DNA of 64,000 nt from CBDFGK01 sp965247075 (lineage in GTDB: Bacteria > Pseudomonadota > Gammaproteobacteria > Pseudomonadales > Halieaceae), in assembly GCA_965247075.1 (NCBI GenBank), contig CBDFGK010000002.1:1054001-1118000 (forward strand), given 5' to 3'. Below, piece by piece: positions 43,607 through 52,382 of this stretch. The notes beneath the pieces were generated by a model, which had not been told where the DNA came from, searched no databases, and was given only the letters and a program-made list of their open reading frames with translations. A program made the position numbers and the translations under genes. Numbering within the stretch: position 1 is the stretch's first letter; each line of letters begins with the position of its first letter.

Positions 43607-44349
43607 TGGAACTTTTCTGGCCCATCATAGCAATAGCGATTCTGGCGCTGGTTTTTTACACCTTTCGTATATTGCGGGAATACGAACGCGGTGTGATTTT
43701 TTTCCTGGGACGATTCCAGCGAGTAAAGGGACCGGGTTTGATCATTGTGGTTCCAGGCATCCAGCAGATAGTACGGGTCGATTTGCGCACCATGGTCTAC
43801 GACGTCCCCACCCAGGACGTAATTTCCCGGGACAATGTCTCCGTCAAGGTTAGCGCGGTCATCTACTTTCGCGTCACCGACGCCGAGCGCGCCATCATCC
43901 AGGTGGAAGATTTCTTTGAGGCAACCAGCCAGTTGGCCCAAACAACGCTGCGTTCCATTCTCGGCCAGCACGAGTTGGACGAGATGCTGGCCCAGCGCGA
44001 CATGCTGAACCGGGGTATTCAGGTACTGCTGGACGAGCAAACCGAGTCCTGGGGCATCAAGGTCATCAACGTTGAGATCAAGCACATCGACATCGACGAG
44101 AGCATGATCAGGGCCATTGCCAAGCAGGCCGAAGCCGAGCGCGAGCGACGCGCCAAGATCATCCATGCCGAAGGTGAACTGGAAGCCTCCACCAAACTAT
44201 TGGAGGCGGCCCAGGTGTTGTCCAAACAAAGCCAGGCTATGCAATTGCGCTACATGCAGACATTGACCGAGGTGGCGGGCGAGAGAAGCTCCATTATTGT
44301 TTTTCCGCTGCCCATCGACCTCCTCGAAGGTTTGAAGAAACAGGACTAG
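43606..44349 (+). CDS. Slipin/stomatin-like SPFH protein
   Basis: 247 residues from ATG 43606 (GAAGGAG upstream). One N-terminal membrane anchor (LFWPIIAIAILALVFYTF) is followed by an SPFH domain (RVDLRTMVYDVPTQDVISRD, AVIYFRVTDAERAI) and a helical C-terminus with the AEAERERRAKIIHAEGE coiled coil. It forms membrane-associated oligomers and is the usual partner, and in archaea a known substrate, of NfeD proteases. Confidence 0.92.
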   Translation: MELFWPIIAIAILALVFYTFRILREYERGVIFFLGRFQRVKGPGLIIVVPGIQQIVRVDLRTMVYDVPTQDVISRDNVSVKVSAVIYFRVTDAERAIIQVEDFFEATSQLAQTTLRSILGQHELDEMLAQRDMLNRGIQVLLDEQTESWGIKVINVEIKHIDIDESMIRAIAKQAEAERERRAKIIHAEGELEASTKLLEAAQVLSKQSQAMQLRYMQTLTEVAGERSSIIVFPLPIDLLEGLKKQD

Positions 44350-44379
44350 CGCCATTGCGGTTCGCGCCGACCCAGACCC

Positions 44380-44480
44380 AGTTTCTGTAGTGTCGCCGGC
44401 ATGCTCCGCCGACTCACTCTCATGGACCTCCCAGCCAACAATCTTGCGGCTGAATATATCCAACACCAAGTATAGGCGAT
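44380..44480 (-). pseudogene. IS3 integrase fragment
   Basis: The minus strand reads YLVLDIFSRKIVGWEVHESE then SAEHA, the same region of an IS3-type integrase as at 11.6 kb (DIYSRKIVGWEIH) but from a different element. About 35 codons remain. Confidence 0.55.
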
Positions 44481-44536
44481 AAGCGGAAGCCCGCGCGCTT
44501 TTGGAAGGCCGCCCAGTTCGGCCGGAAGATCACCAG

Positions 44537-44617
44537 CGGAACCGTGCGGCGGCGCGCCCATGCGGCGGCGATGTCAACCCCTACCTTGCCATCGCCGCCT
44601 CGCTTGCCTGCGGTTAA
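44537..44617 (+). pseudogene. Glutamine-synthetase-like C-terminal fragment
   Basis: GGDVNPYLAIAASLACG-stop resembles the conserved PGADxNPYLAxAAxLA region of glutamine synthetase/gamma-glutamylputrescine synthetase. Only about 20 recognisable residues. The rest of 44480-44700 shows no gene. Confidence 0.4.
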
Positions 44618-44703
44618 TGGGGGATGATGCGCTGAGACGCAAGAAAGTGGTATGATTGCCGGGGCATTAACAAGGACATTAACCATAGCAGGGAGGCGTT
44701 ATC

Positions 44704-45615
44704 ATGGAAAAATCATCGCGCAATGCAGGTGCAACTCAAGGTGGTGGCAAGCGGTTTTATGATGCAGCGAAGCGGTGCGCGACGCGCCAATTCATCGCAT
44801 CGCCAATCGTATTATTTTTAACCCTATTATTATCGCCCGCTATTTTTGCGGATAAGCCCGATCTGTTCTTGCTTAAAACCTATGACCATCGCCAAAATGT
44901 TGTGGGTTGGGTGATGAGCGAGAAACTGGATGGCGTCAGGGGGTTTTGGGACGGTCAGCAATTATTGACCCGAGGCGGTAAGGCGTTGCATCCGCCAGCT
45001 TGGTTTGTGGCGGATTATCCGCCGTTTGCCATTGATGGCGAGTTGTGGACCAAGCGCGGGGATTTTGAGCATATTGTGTCTATCGTGCGCACTGAAAAAC
45101 CCGACCACCGCTGGCGCCAAGTCACCCACCAAATATTTGAAGCGCCTGATCAGCCCGGCGGCTTGTTGAAAAGGCTGTCGATAGTGGATGATTATTTAGC
45201 ACGCCACCGCAACACGCCGATTCGCATCATCAATCAAATACCGATAAGCAAGCAACTCCAAGTCAATGTTTTTTTGCGTGAAGTCGTCGCAAAAGGCGGC
45301 GAGGGAATTGTGCTGCGCGACCCCGACACGCCCTATCAAACCGGGCGATTATCTTCCGCGGTGAAAGTCAAGCAGCACTTAGACGCCAAATGTATTGTGC
45401 AAGAAATATTGGCGGGCAAAGGCAAATACAAAAACAAAATGGGGGCAATATCATGTCAAATGAACAACGGGAAACGGATTAAAATCGGCACCGGATTTAG
45501 CGATAAAGAGAGAGAAAATCCGCCCCGCATTGGCAGTGAAATCGTCTTTAAATACTATGGATTAAGCAAAAAGGGCATGCCAAAATATCCGGTGTATTTA
45601 CGCATGACTCGGTAG
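44704..45615 (+). CDS. Exported ATP-dependent DNA ligase (LigE-like)
   Basis: 303 residues with GGGAGG upstream of the ATG. FIASPIVLFLTLLLSPAIFA is a signal peptide with an AFA-like cleavage site, so the enzyme is probably periplasmic. Ligase motif I is EKLDGVRG (Lys74 adenylation site); EGIVLRD and AVKVKQH are motifs IV and V; an OB-fold with KIGTGFSDKERENPP follows. This is the minimal Lig E class found in proteobacteria and linked to competence or extracellular DNA. Codon use looks more AT-rich than the neighbours and relics flank it, hinting at transfer. Confidence 0.88.
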   Translation: MEKSSRNAGATQGGGKRFYDAAKRCATRQFIASPIVLFLTLLLSPAIFADKPDLFLLKTYDHRQNVVGWVMSEKLDGVRGFWDGQQLLTRGGKALHPPAWFVADYPPFAIDGELWTKRGDFEHIVSIVRTEKPDHRWRQVTHQIFEAPDQPGGLLKRLSIVDDYLARHRNTPIRIINQIPISKQLQVNVFLREVVAKGGEGIVLRDPDTPYQTGRLSSAVKVKQHLDAKCIVQEILAGKGKYKNKMGAISCQMNNGKRIKIGTGFSDKERENPPRIGSEIVFKYYGLSKKGMPKYPVYLRMTR

Positions 45616-45724
45616 AGGAGCCCGTAGGGGCAATGGCACTTACTTAAGCTCTAAGGGTAGATCTGATTAGTGCCCCGGTGCTGGAAAAATATGAGCAGAC
45701 TGGCCTCAGGTTGGTAAGATGTAG

Positions 45725-45895
45725 TTGCGAACATCAACTCACCAAGCCCAAGGCCAACCTTTTATTCGGGATGGTGAAGTGCTGGTACCACCTGAGGCTG
45801 TTGCCACTGAGCTGACTCTGCCTGAAGGTATTACCATAGCGAATGACGGAGCAAACATCATCTACAGGTTCCCGCCCGGTACCAGGCTCGATTAA
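45725..45895 (+). other. Short open frame, probably a gene relic
   Basis: 56 codons containing PFIRDGEVLVPPEAVATELT then PEGITIANDGANIIYRFPPG and a stop. The composition is protein-like but there is no good start or ribosome site and I recognise no family. Upstream, CAATGGCACTTACTTAAG near 45634 resembles an IS4-type terminus, possibly another relic. Nothing else is seen in 45616-45969. Confidence 0.25.
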
Positions 45896-45969
45896 ACGAA
45901 CGGGCAAAAACCCCATTGTCGCCTATTATTAGGTAGCGAACTTTGAACTCGAGTAAAGGAGACCTGCTC

Positions 45970-46338
45970 ATGATCGGCTATACCACTCTGGGAACCAACG
46001 ACTTTGACCGCGCCTGTGAATTTTACGACGCACTGCTTGGCAGCATCGGCGAGACGCGAATTATGGAGATCGAAAACTTCATGGTTTGGGGAACTTCAAT
46101 GGACCAACCGGGGTTTTCAATTACCCGCCCCTTCGACGGCAATCCGGCGACGGTGGGCAACGGCGTAATGATTGCAATCCTCATGGCATCTACAGATGCT
46201 GTCGATGCCTTCTACGCCAAAGCGATGGAGTTGGGTGCTAGCGATGAAGGCGCACCGGGGGCGCGGGGAGAGGGATTTTATGCCGGCTATTTTCGTGACC
46301 TGGACGGTAACAAACTGAACGCGTTCCATATGGGTTAA
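45970..46338 (+). CDS. VOC-family protein (second copy type)
   Basis: 122 residues from ATG 45970, with AAGGAG 8 bases upstream. MIGYTTLGTNDFDRACEFYD, WGTSMDQPGFSITRPFDG and YAGYFRDLDGNKLNAFHMG align along their length with the protein at 38621-39001. Single-domain glyoxalase/dioxygenase fold; substrate unknown. Confidence 0.88.
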   Translation: MIGYTTLGTNDFDRACEFYDALLGSIGETRIMEIENFMVWGTSMDQPGFSITRPFDGNPATVGNGVMIAILMASTDAVDAFYAKAMELGASDEGAPGARGEGFYAGYFRDLDGNKLNAFHMG

Positions 46339-46396
46339 TGCCGGCAGCGGGATTGCGTTGACCCGTCGCTACGCCGTACACACACTGGAGGAAGTC

Positions 46397-46820
46397 ATGT
46401 CATTACGCATCAACGATGAAGCACCCGATTTCACTGCCGATACCACCAAGGGCAGAATCAATTTTCACGAGTGGATTGGCGATGGCTACGCCATCCTGTT
46501 TTCCCATCCCAAGGATTTCACACCGCCTGGGCCGCGGACATCGAAGAGACCCAGGGCCACGCGGTGAATTACCCCATGATCGGGGATACCGACCTGGCCG
46601 TGTCGAAGCTCTACAACATGCTTCCCGCCGACGAGGAGGGAACATCGGAGGGCCGCAATTTCGATGAAGTGCTGCGGGTATTGGACAGTATCCGGTTGAC
46701 CGCCCAGCACCAGGTTGCAACACCGGTTAACTGGAAGAGTGGCGAGGACTGTATCATCGTGCCGGCGGGTGGAAAACCATCAAACCCTATTTGCGGGTGG
46801 TGCCCCTGCCCGGCAACTGA
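46397..46820 (+). pseudogene. 1-Cys peroxiredoxin (Prx6 type), deleted and frameshifted
   Basis: MSLRINDEAPDFTADTTKGR then ILFSHPKDFTP is a Prx6 start, but the sequence jumps from FTP to WAADIEETQGHAVNYPMIG in another frame, losing PVCTTE with the peroxidatic Cys. A second gap joins GTSEGR to NFDEVLRVLDSIRLTAQHQV. A last frame change is needed to read GWKTIKPYLRVVPLPGN-stop. The remnant cannot be a peroxidase. Confidence 0.85.
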
Positions 46821-46834
46821 CGCAGCGGAGGTCT

Positions 46835-47677
46835 CTACGCAGCGCCGCGCACATGCACAGACAGGACATCGCAATCCGCGCCGTGGAGCATGGCGTTCGC
46901 GGTCGAACCGGTGAAGAATTCATCGCCGTGATAGTTGTGGATACCCGCCACCAGTAGGTCGGCTTCGATCTCCTTGGCCAAACGGTGCACCGCGAGCGCG
47001 GTACGCCCGGCCAGTTCATGTATATTTTTAACGGCAAGACCGTAGTCTTGCGCAAACTTCGCCAGACGCTCCCAGTCCGCGTGCTTACCCGCCTCCAACA
47101 AGTGCTTGGAGACGTGACAAAGCACCAGTTCCGCGCCACACGCATCCGCAACACGACGCGCATGATCCATTACCTGATTCGACTCAGCCGACAGATCCAC
47201 CGCCGCCAATACCCGCTTGTAGCGCCCGCCTTCCGGCACCTGGCCCTCCTGCGGCAGCAGCACCGCCAGCACGTCACAGGGGGTAGCGTGTACCACTTCG
47301 TTTGACTTGGAACCCAGCAGCAGTTCAAGGCCGTGTCGCCCATGCGACCCGACCACCACAAGGTCCGCATTTTGTTCCGCATAATCATGCAGGGCAGTCG
47401 TGATGCGACCATCCAGCACTTTGTGCCGTTCTATGCCCAGCGGTTGGCACACGCCCCGCAGAAAGTGCTCCGCCTCTCTGATTACCGCCGCATCGAGTTC
47501 CTCCGAGGTACTGAAGGCACCGTGGGGGTACTCGGCGTGCTCGTGATGCAGATGATCACAGGCATGAAGGACTTCGATATTCGCCGGGTCAGCGAGCTGA
47601 CAGGCGCGGCTGAGTAACTGCCTGGCGTTGGCTTCGCTAAGATCCATGCCAATGACCACGTTTTGGAATGCACTCAT
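46835..47677 (-). CDS. Tandem universal stress protein (UspA fold)
   Basis: 280 residues from ATG 47677 (GGGAGGAATAAAT upstream). Two Usp domains: the first starts NVVIGMDLSEANARQLLSRA and has VVGSHGRHGLELLLGS (the Gx2Gx9G[ST] nucleotide-binding pattern). The second starts RVLAAVDLSAESNQVMDHAR and has VAGIHNYHGDEFFTGS. Probably an ATP-binding cytosolic stress protein like UspE. It is convergent with the broken peroxiredoxin. Confidence 0.9.
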   Translation of the reverse strand: MSAFQNVVIGMDLSEANARQLLSRACQLADPANIEVLHACDHLHHEHAEYPHGAFSTSEELDAAVIREAEHFLRGVCQPLGIERHKVLDGRITTALHDYAEQNADLVVVGSHGRHGLELLLGSKSNEVVHATPCDVLAVLLPQEGQVPEGGRYKRVLAAVDLSAESNQVMDHARRVADACGAELVLCHVSKHLLEAGKHADWERLAKFAQDYGLAVKNIHELAGRTALAVHRLAKEIEADLLVAGIHNYHGDEFFTGSTANAMLHGADCDVLSVHVRGAA

Positions 47678-47774
47678 ATTTATTCCTCCCTTGATCAAAC
47701 AGTTCAGCTGCCCCAAGGTCTCCATTCCAGCATAGTACAGGGTCAAGCTACTGCAACTATGGCGCTTGTGCTTC

Positions 47775-47808
47775 GCGCAGGTTTGGACTACTTTTTTTAG
47801 ACCTGCGC
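47775..47808. repeat. Inverted repeat in divergent promoter region
   Basis: GCGCAGGT (47775-47782) and ACCTGCGC (47801-47808) are perfect 8-bp arms 18 bases apart, between the stress-protein gene and the small gene at 47847. It may be an operator. The T8 run between the arms does not follow the stem, so it is not a standard terminator. Confidence 0.3.
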
Positions 47809-47846
47809 TGGTTTACCGTCACCAGTGTTGTAAAGAGGACAAACCC

Positions 47847-48080
47847 ATGCGCCATACCCCCCTGGAAGGAAGTGTAGAACAGGTTCTGCTCAACGATGAA
47901 GCCCAAGCCGGCGACCATTACCGCGACGACTACGGCAACAACTGGGAAGTGCACGATGATCGCGATGGCTTGCGGCTGCAGTTCCACGAGACGCCCGAAG
48001 TCTGGATACCCTACTGGACCGCCATGTACATCAGGCTGCCAGGGCTGCAGCGCATCGATACTGCCGCAGCGGGGAGCTAA
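47847..48080 (+). CDS. Small acidic protein, unrecognised
   Basis: 77 residues from ATG 47847 (AAGAGGA upstream): MRHTPLEGSVEQVLLNDEAQ, then HYRDDYGNNWEVHDDRDGLR and EVWIPYWTAMYIRLP. Rich in Asp, Tyr and Trp, soluble. No family recognised. Downstream to 48327 there is no clear gene, only a short minus-strand open stretch ending LSDRRTVAVDAQMQTL that lacks a start. Confidence 0.5.
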   Translation: MRHTPLEGSVEQVLLNDEAQAGDHYRDDYGNNWEVHDDRDGLRLQFHETPEVWIPYWTAMYIRLPGLQRIDTAAAGS

Positions 48081-48327
48081 AGGGTCTGCATCTGCGCATC
48101 CACCGCGACTGTTCGCCTGTCACTGAGCGTCAATTTGTCGGCGGCGAACACAGCGGCCTCGGTGATGTATTGACTCAGGTCGCCCAAATTCCAGAAGACA
48201 CACGGTTCTTGAACAATTGCAGAATTATCAGGGCCTCCTTCTGTCAGTGAGCTATAATCTTAAGCAGAGCACACTCGCGGGGAACCTCGCGGTGCGTTTC
48301 GCTGCCTGGCACGAAGGAGGAACAGCG

Positions 48328-49101
48328 ATGAATACAACAAGCGATATGAGTGAGCCTGCGGGCAAACAGCCGCAGGTGCGAAGTGTGCCACCATCTCGAC
48401 CCTTCACCTGGCTAAGCAGGGGATGGGACGACCTGCTACACCACCGGGCCGGCAGTTTGGCTTACGGCGCCCTGATATCCGCGTTGGGCGGTCTGACACT
48501 GATGTATCAACGCAATCCCCTATTTCTTGCAGGCGTGATTTCCGCCGTTATGCTGGTCGGTCCGCTCATCGCTGCCTGCTTGTGTGAGCTGTCCCGGGGG
48601 CGGAGCAGAGGCGAAGTATCAAATTTCGATACCTCGCTGAAAACACTGGCCCGTCATCGCCGGAGTTTAACGCGCCTCGCGATTCTCCTGCTGCTGCTCA
48701 GCATCGCCTGGTTCCTCCTCTCCGGCATGGTGCTCTACGCGGTTTTCGGCAGCATTGGCCCCAGCCTCACAGACACGGTATGGGGCGATGTACTCCACAG
48801 CTTAAGTACCGCCCAAACACTCGCCTATCTACTGATCGGTGGGATATTGTCCACCATCGTGTTTGCCCTGTCGGTCGTGACGGTACCGATGATTGTCGAC
48901 CGCGATGTCGATGCGATCACTGCGATGCGCACCAGTCTCCGTGTGGCCCTGGTGGCGGACCTGCCGGCAATAGTCGTTTGGGGCGCCCTGTGCATGATCT
49001 TCGTCGGTATCGGCCTGGCGACTTATATGGTGGCTATGGTGCTGATATTTCCATTGCTGGGGCATGCCACCTGGTATGCCTACCTCGACCTGGTGGAATA
49101 G
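48328..49101 (+). CDS. DUF2189 integral membrane protein
   Basis: 257 residues from ATG 48328 (GGAGGAA upstream). A cytoplasmic N-terminus of about 40 residues precedes WLSRGWDDLLHHRAGSLAYG and about six membrane helices (GALISALGGLTLMY, GVISAVMLVGPLIAACLCEL and others), typical of DUF2189. The family often neighbours cytochrome oxidase genes; its role is unknown. It lies just upstream of the cox genes. Confidence 0.85.
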   Translation: MNTTSDMSEPAGKQPQVRSVPPSRPFTWLSRGWDDLLHHRAGSLAYGALISALGGLTLMYQRNPLFLAGVISAVMLVGPLIAACLCELSRGRSRGEVSNFDTSLKTLARHRRSLTRLAILLLLLSIAWFLLSGMVLYAVFGSIGPSLTDTVWGDVLHSLSTAQTLAYLLIGGILSTIVFALSVVTVPMIVDRDVDAITAMRTSLRVALVADLPAIVVWGALCMIFVGIGLATYMVAMVLIFPLLGHATWYAYLDLVE

Positions 49102-49143
49102 CCACCAGTCTGTAAAAAAAAATGCAGGCCTTGAAATTAGCGT

Positions 49144-49159
49144 GTAGACTCAAGTCTAC
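49144..49159. promoter_or_regulatory. Perfect dyad upstream of the cox gene cluster
   Basis: GTAGACT and AGTCTAC flank CA (49144-49159), extended imperfectly to 49139-49162 (AGCG/CGCT). It lies 39 bases before the first gene of the respiratory cluster, with TTGAAA at 49131-49136. A regulator binding site is plausible; the regulator is unknown. Confidence 0.4.
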
Positions 49160-49197
49160 GCTCAACGTCTGTCTGCGGATGGAACACGGAGAGGCCG

Positions 49198-49608
49198 ATG
49201 TACAAAGTTGGTTTCAGTCTGGTAATAGCAATACTGGCCACTGTGGTCGCAGCCAAACTCGCGTTTGAGTCAACCGTCAATACCGATAACGAGCCCGTCA
49301 ATCGACCTTGGGCTCACTACACCATGCAGTTCGTTTCCTGGAACCACGAGCGGTGGAGCGCCTGGATTCGCCACGATACCTTCGAGCAACTTCCGCAAAA
49401 TACTCAAAAGTGGAGCCGCCACGCCAACCCCAGTCTTGCCTTCATCGATTGGGATGGTGAAGCCTGGCAGGCAAAGATTTCCGGCGATGCCTTCTTACTG
49501 GCCCAGCGAGGCGACTGGGCAGGCGCCACCGAGCGTGTGGAGGCGATTCGCTATCGCGACTGGCAGGGCAACAATAAACTGCGAACCACACTGCAATTAC
49601 GGCGCTAA
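49198..49608 (+). CDS. Unrecognised single-span protein before coxB
   Basis: 136 residues: one N-terminal membrane anchor (VGFSLVIAILATVVAAKLAF), then a Trp-rich periplasmic domain (PWAHYTMQFVSWNHERWSAW, SLAFIDWDGEAWQAKISGD). GGAGAGG lies upstream of the ATG. No family recognised. Its position 30 bases before coxB suggests a small oxidase accessory factor, by context only. Confidence 0.6.
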   Translation: MYKVGFSLVIAILATVVAAKLAFESTVNTDNEPVNRPWAHYTMQFVSWNHERWSAWIRHDTFEQLPQNTQKWSRHANPSLAFIDWDGEAWQAKISGDAFLLAQRGDWAGATERVEAIRYRDWQGNNKLRTTLQLRR

Positions 49609-49638
49609 TACAGGGATGACCATAGAGGATAAAAATAC

Positions 49639-50784
49639 GTGACCGCCACCTGGAGCCATCTCTCAACCGGCCTTAGGAATGCGGGTGTTTTAACTGCCCT
49701 GTGCCTGTGCGCCCAGTCCAGTTTTGCCCTTGAGTGGGATATGCGCGCAGGCGTCACCGATATGAGTCAGCGCATCCAGGCCTTGCATCACCTCAGCCTG
49801 GGGGTCTGCATCGTCATCAGCGTCATCGTCTTCGGCGCTATCCTTTACACACTCTTTGCCCACCATCGCTCGAGGCGGCCCGAACCCGCCAAATTTCACG
49901 AGAATCTGTTGGTGGAAGTGATGTGGACACTGGTGCCTATCCTGATTCTGGTCGGCCTGGCCATACCGGCTACCTCCACCTTGATAGATATCGAAGACAA
50001 TAGTGATGCAGATCTCACTGTCCTCATCACTGCCTCCCAGTGGAAATGGTACTACCACTATGTGGAAGCTGATTTCGGTTATTACAGCCTTCTCGCCACA
50101 CCCCAGCAACAGATAGACAACCTGGCTCCCAAAACTGACAACTACCTGTTGGAAGTGGACAAGCCACTGGTACTGCCCACCAACAAAAAGGTCCGTTTTC
50201 TAACCTCGTCGAAAGACGTGATCCACTCTTGGTGGGTGCCGGATTTTGCGGTAAAACAAGACGCTATACCGGGCTATATCAACGAGGCATGGACTCGGGT
50301 CGATCAACCTGGTGTGCACCGGGGACAATGCACTGAGTTGTGCGGCAAAGGTCACGCTTTTATGCCGGTGGTTGTAGAGGTAATACCCGAGGCGGAATTT
50401 GACAGTTGGATAGATGAGCAACGACTGGCCATTGCACTCGCGTCAGAAACCGCCGTGGCAGATCGCAACAAGACCTGGAGCATGGCCGAACTACTGCCTA
50501 GAGGCGAGGCGGTTTTCCTGGAACATTGCGCCACTTGCCACCAACCGGAGGGCACCGGACAAGCCGGTAAGTACCCTGCCCTGGCCGGTAGCCCCATTAC
50601 CATCGGTGCCATCGAAGATCACATCGACCGGGTGATGAACGGCAAAGCCGATACTGAAATGCAGGCCTGGGCGCCACAACTTTCCGATGTGGATCTGGCC
50701 GCGGTCATGACCTATGAGCGCAGCGCCTGGGGCAACAATACCGGGGATCTTATCCAGCCCATGACGATTTACCTGGCGCGTTAA
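49639..50784 (+). CDS. coxB: Cytochrome c oxidase subunit II with fused cytochrome c (caa3 type)
   Basis: 381 residues, GTG start. A signal-like N-terminus and two membrane helices precede the CuA cupredoxin domain: HSWWVPDF supplies the first His, and HRGQCTELCGKGHAFMPV supplies both Cys, the Glu, the second His and the Met. A C-terminal cytochrome c domain with CATCHQ (haem attachment) follows from about residue 285. The fused haem marks caa3-type oxidases that take electrons from a membrane-bound cytochrome or complex, fitting the adjacent alternative complex III. Confidence 0.95.
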   Translation: MTATWSHLSTGLRNAGVLTALCLCAQSSFALEWDMRAGVTDMSQRIQALHHLSLGVCIVISVIVFGAILYTLFAHHRSRRPEPAKFHENLLVEVMWTLVPILILVGLAIPATSTLIDIEDNSDADLTVLITASQWKWYYHYVEADFGYYSLLATPQQQIDNLAPKTDNYLLEVDKPLVLPTNKKVRFLTSSKDVIHSWWVPDFAVKQDAIPGYINEAWTRVDQPGVHRGQCTELCGKGHAFMPVVVEVIPEAEFDSWIDEQRLAIALASETAVADRNKTWSMAELLPRGEAVFLEHCATCHQPEGTGQAGKYPALAGSPITIGAIEDHIDRVMNGKADTEMQAWAPQLSDVDLAAVMTYERSAWGNNTGDLIQPMTIYLAR

Positions 50785-50786
50785 CT

Positions 50787-52382
50787 ATGAGTACTTACGC
50801 AGAAATCGATACACCACGTCGTCATCCACTGCCGGCATTCCTCGCTCGCTGGTTGCTGACTACCAACCACAAGGAAATTGGCACCCTGTACCTGTGGCTG
50901 AGCTTCACGCTGTTTTTCATTGCCGGGGCACTGGCCCTGGTTATTCGCCTCGAACTGTTCCAACCCGGCCTGCAATTTACCGAGCCCGATTTCTACAACC
51001 AGATGGTGACTTTGCACGGTTTGATCATGGTCTTTGGCGTGGTGATGCCGGCCTTTGTGGGGCTGGCCAACTGGATGATTCCGCTGATGATCGGCGCGCC
51101 GGATATGGCCTTGCCGCGGCTCAATAATTTCAGTTTCTGGATTCTTCCCTTCGCCTTCACGCTACTGCTCAGCTCCTTGTTTATGGAAGGCGGCGCCCCC
51201 AATTTCGGCTGGACCTTCTATGCCCCCCTATCAACCACCTATGGTCCACCGAGCACCGACTTCTTTATATTTGGTGTTCACCTGATGGGAATATCATCGG
51301 TGTTGGGGGCGATCAACATTCTCGTCACCATTTTTAATCTGCGCACGCCGGGCATGACCTGGTTCAAGATGCCGCTATTTGTGTGGACCTGGCTAATCAC
51401 CGCCTTCCTGCTGATTATGGTGATGCCGGTATTGGCCGGCGTGGTCACCATGATGCTCATGGATCGCCACTTTGGCACCGCGTTTTTTAATGCCTCCGGT
51501 GGCGGCGACCCGGTGATGTTCCAACATATCTTCTGGTTCTTCGGGCACCCCGAAGTCTACATCCTGATCTTACCCAGTTTCGGTATCGCCTCAGAGATAA
51601 TTCCCACCTTCGCGCGCAAGCGCCTGTTCGGATATCACTCCATGGTCTATGCGACCGCTTCGATTGCGTTTTTGTCCTTTATTGTCTGGGGCCATCACAT
51701 GTTCACCACGGGTATGCCGCTGGCGGGTGAACTGTTTTTCATGTATGCAACCATGATGATCGCGGTACCCACCGGGGTGAAGGTGTTTAACTGGGTGGCG
51801 ACTATGTGGCGCGGCTCAATCACCCTGGAAACCCCGATGTTGTTTGCCGTCGGTTTTGTCGTGCTGTTCAGTATCGGCGGTTTCTCCGGATTGATGCTGG
51901 CCCTGGTGCCCGCCGATTTTCAATACCACGATACCTTTTTTGTCGTCGCACACTTCCACTATGTGTTATACCCGGGCGCCATCTTTGGCACCATGGCGGC
52001 GATTTATTACTGGCTGCCCAAGTGGACCGGCCACATGTACGACGAGCGCCTTGGCAAGCTCCATTTCTGGACCGCGCTGATCGGCGTAAACCTGACATTT
52101 TTCCCCATGCATTTCTCCGGTCTCGCCGGCATGCCGCGACGCATAGTGGATTACTCTATCCAATTTACCGATTTCAACATGGTGTCCAGCATTGGTTCGG
52201 GACTGCTGGGTCTTACCCAGGTCCTGTTTCTGTATATCGTGATTAAAACTATCCGTGGCGGAGAGCCGGCAACGGCGCAGGTGTGGCAGGGCGCAACAGG
52301 CCTGGAGTGGACTGTCCCCTCCCCGGCACCGCTACACACCTTTGCCACACCGCCGCCATTTGAGGGGAGTGAGGACAGATGA
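50787..52382 (+). CDS. coxA: Cytochrome c oxidase subunit I
   Basis: 531 residues with twelve membrane helices. Haem and CuB ligands and proton-path motifs are visible: TLHGLIMVFGVVMP (haem a His), FGHPEVYILILPSFGI (CuB His and the A1-type Glu), VWGHHMFTTGMP (CuB His pair) and VVAHFHYVLYPGA (haem a3 and a His). Two bases separate it from coxB. It reduces oxygen to water and pumps protons. Confidence 0.96.
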   Translation: MSTYAEIDTPRRHPLPAFLARWLLTTNHKEIGTLYLWLSFTLFFIAGALALVIRLELFQPGLQFTEPDFYNQMVTLHGLIMVFGVVMPAFVGLANWMIPLMIGAPDMALPRLNNFSFWILPFAFTLLLSSLFMEGGAPNFGWTFYAPLSTTYGPPSTDFFIFGVHLMGISSVLGAINILVTIFNLRTPGMTWFKMPLFVWTWLITAFLLIMVMPVLAGVVTMMLMDRHFGTAFFNASGGGDPVMFQHIFWFFGHPEVYILILPSFGIASEIIPTFARKRLFGYHSMVYATASIAFLSFIVWGHHMFTTGMPLAGELFFMYATMMIAVPTGVKVFNWVATMWRGSITLETPMLFAVGFVVLFSIGGFSGLMLALVPADFQYHDTFFVVAHFHYVLYPGAIFGTMAAIYYWLPKWTGHMYDERLGKLHFWTALIGVNLTFFPMHFSGLAGMPRRIVDYSIQFTDFNMVSSIGSGLLGLTQVLFLYIVIKTIRGGEPATAQVWQGATGLEWTVPSPAPLHTFATPPPFEGSEDR

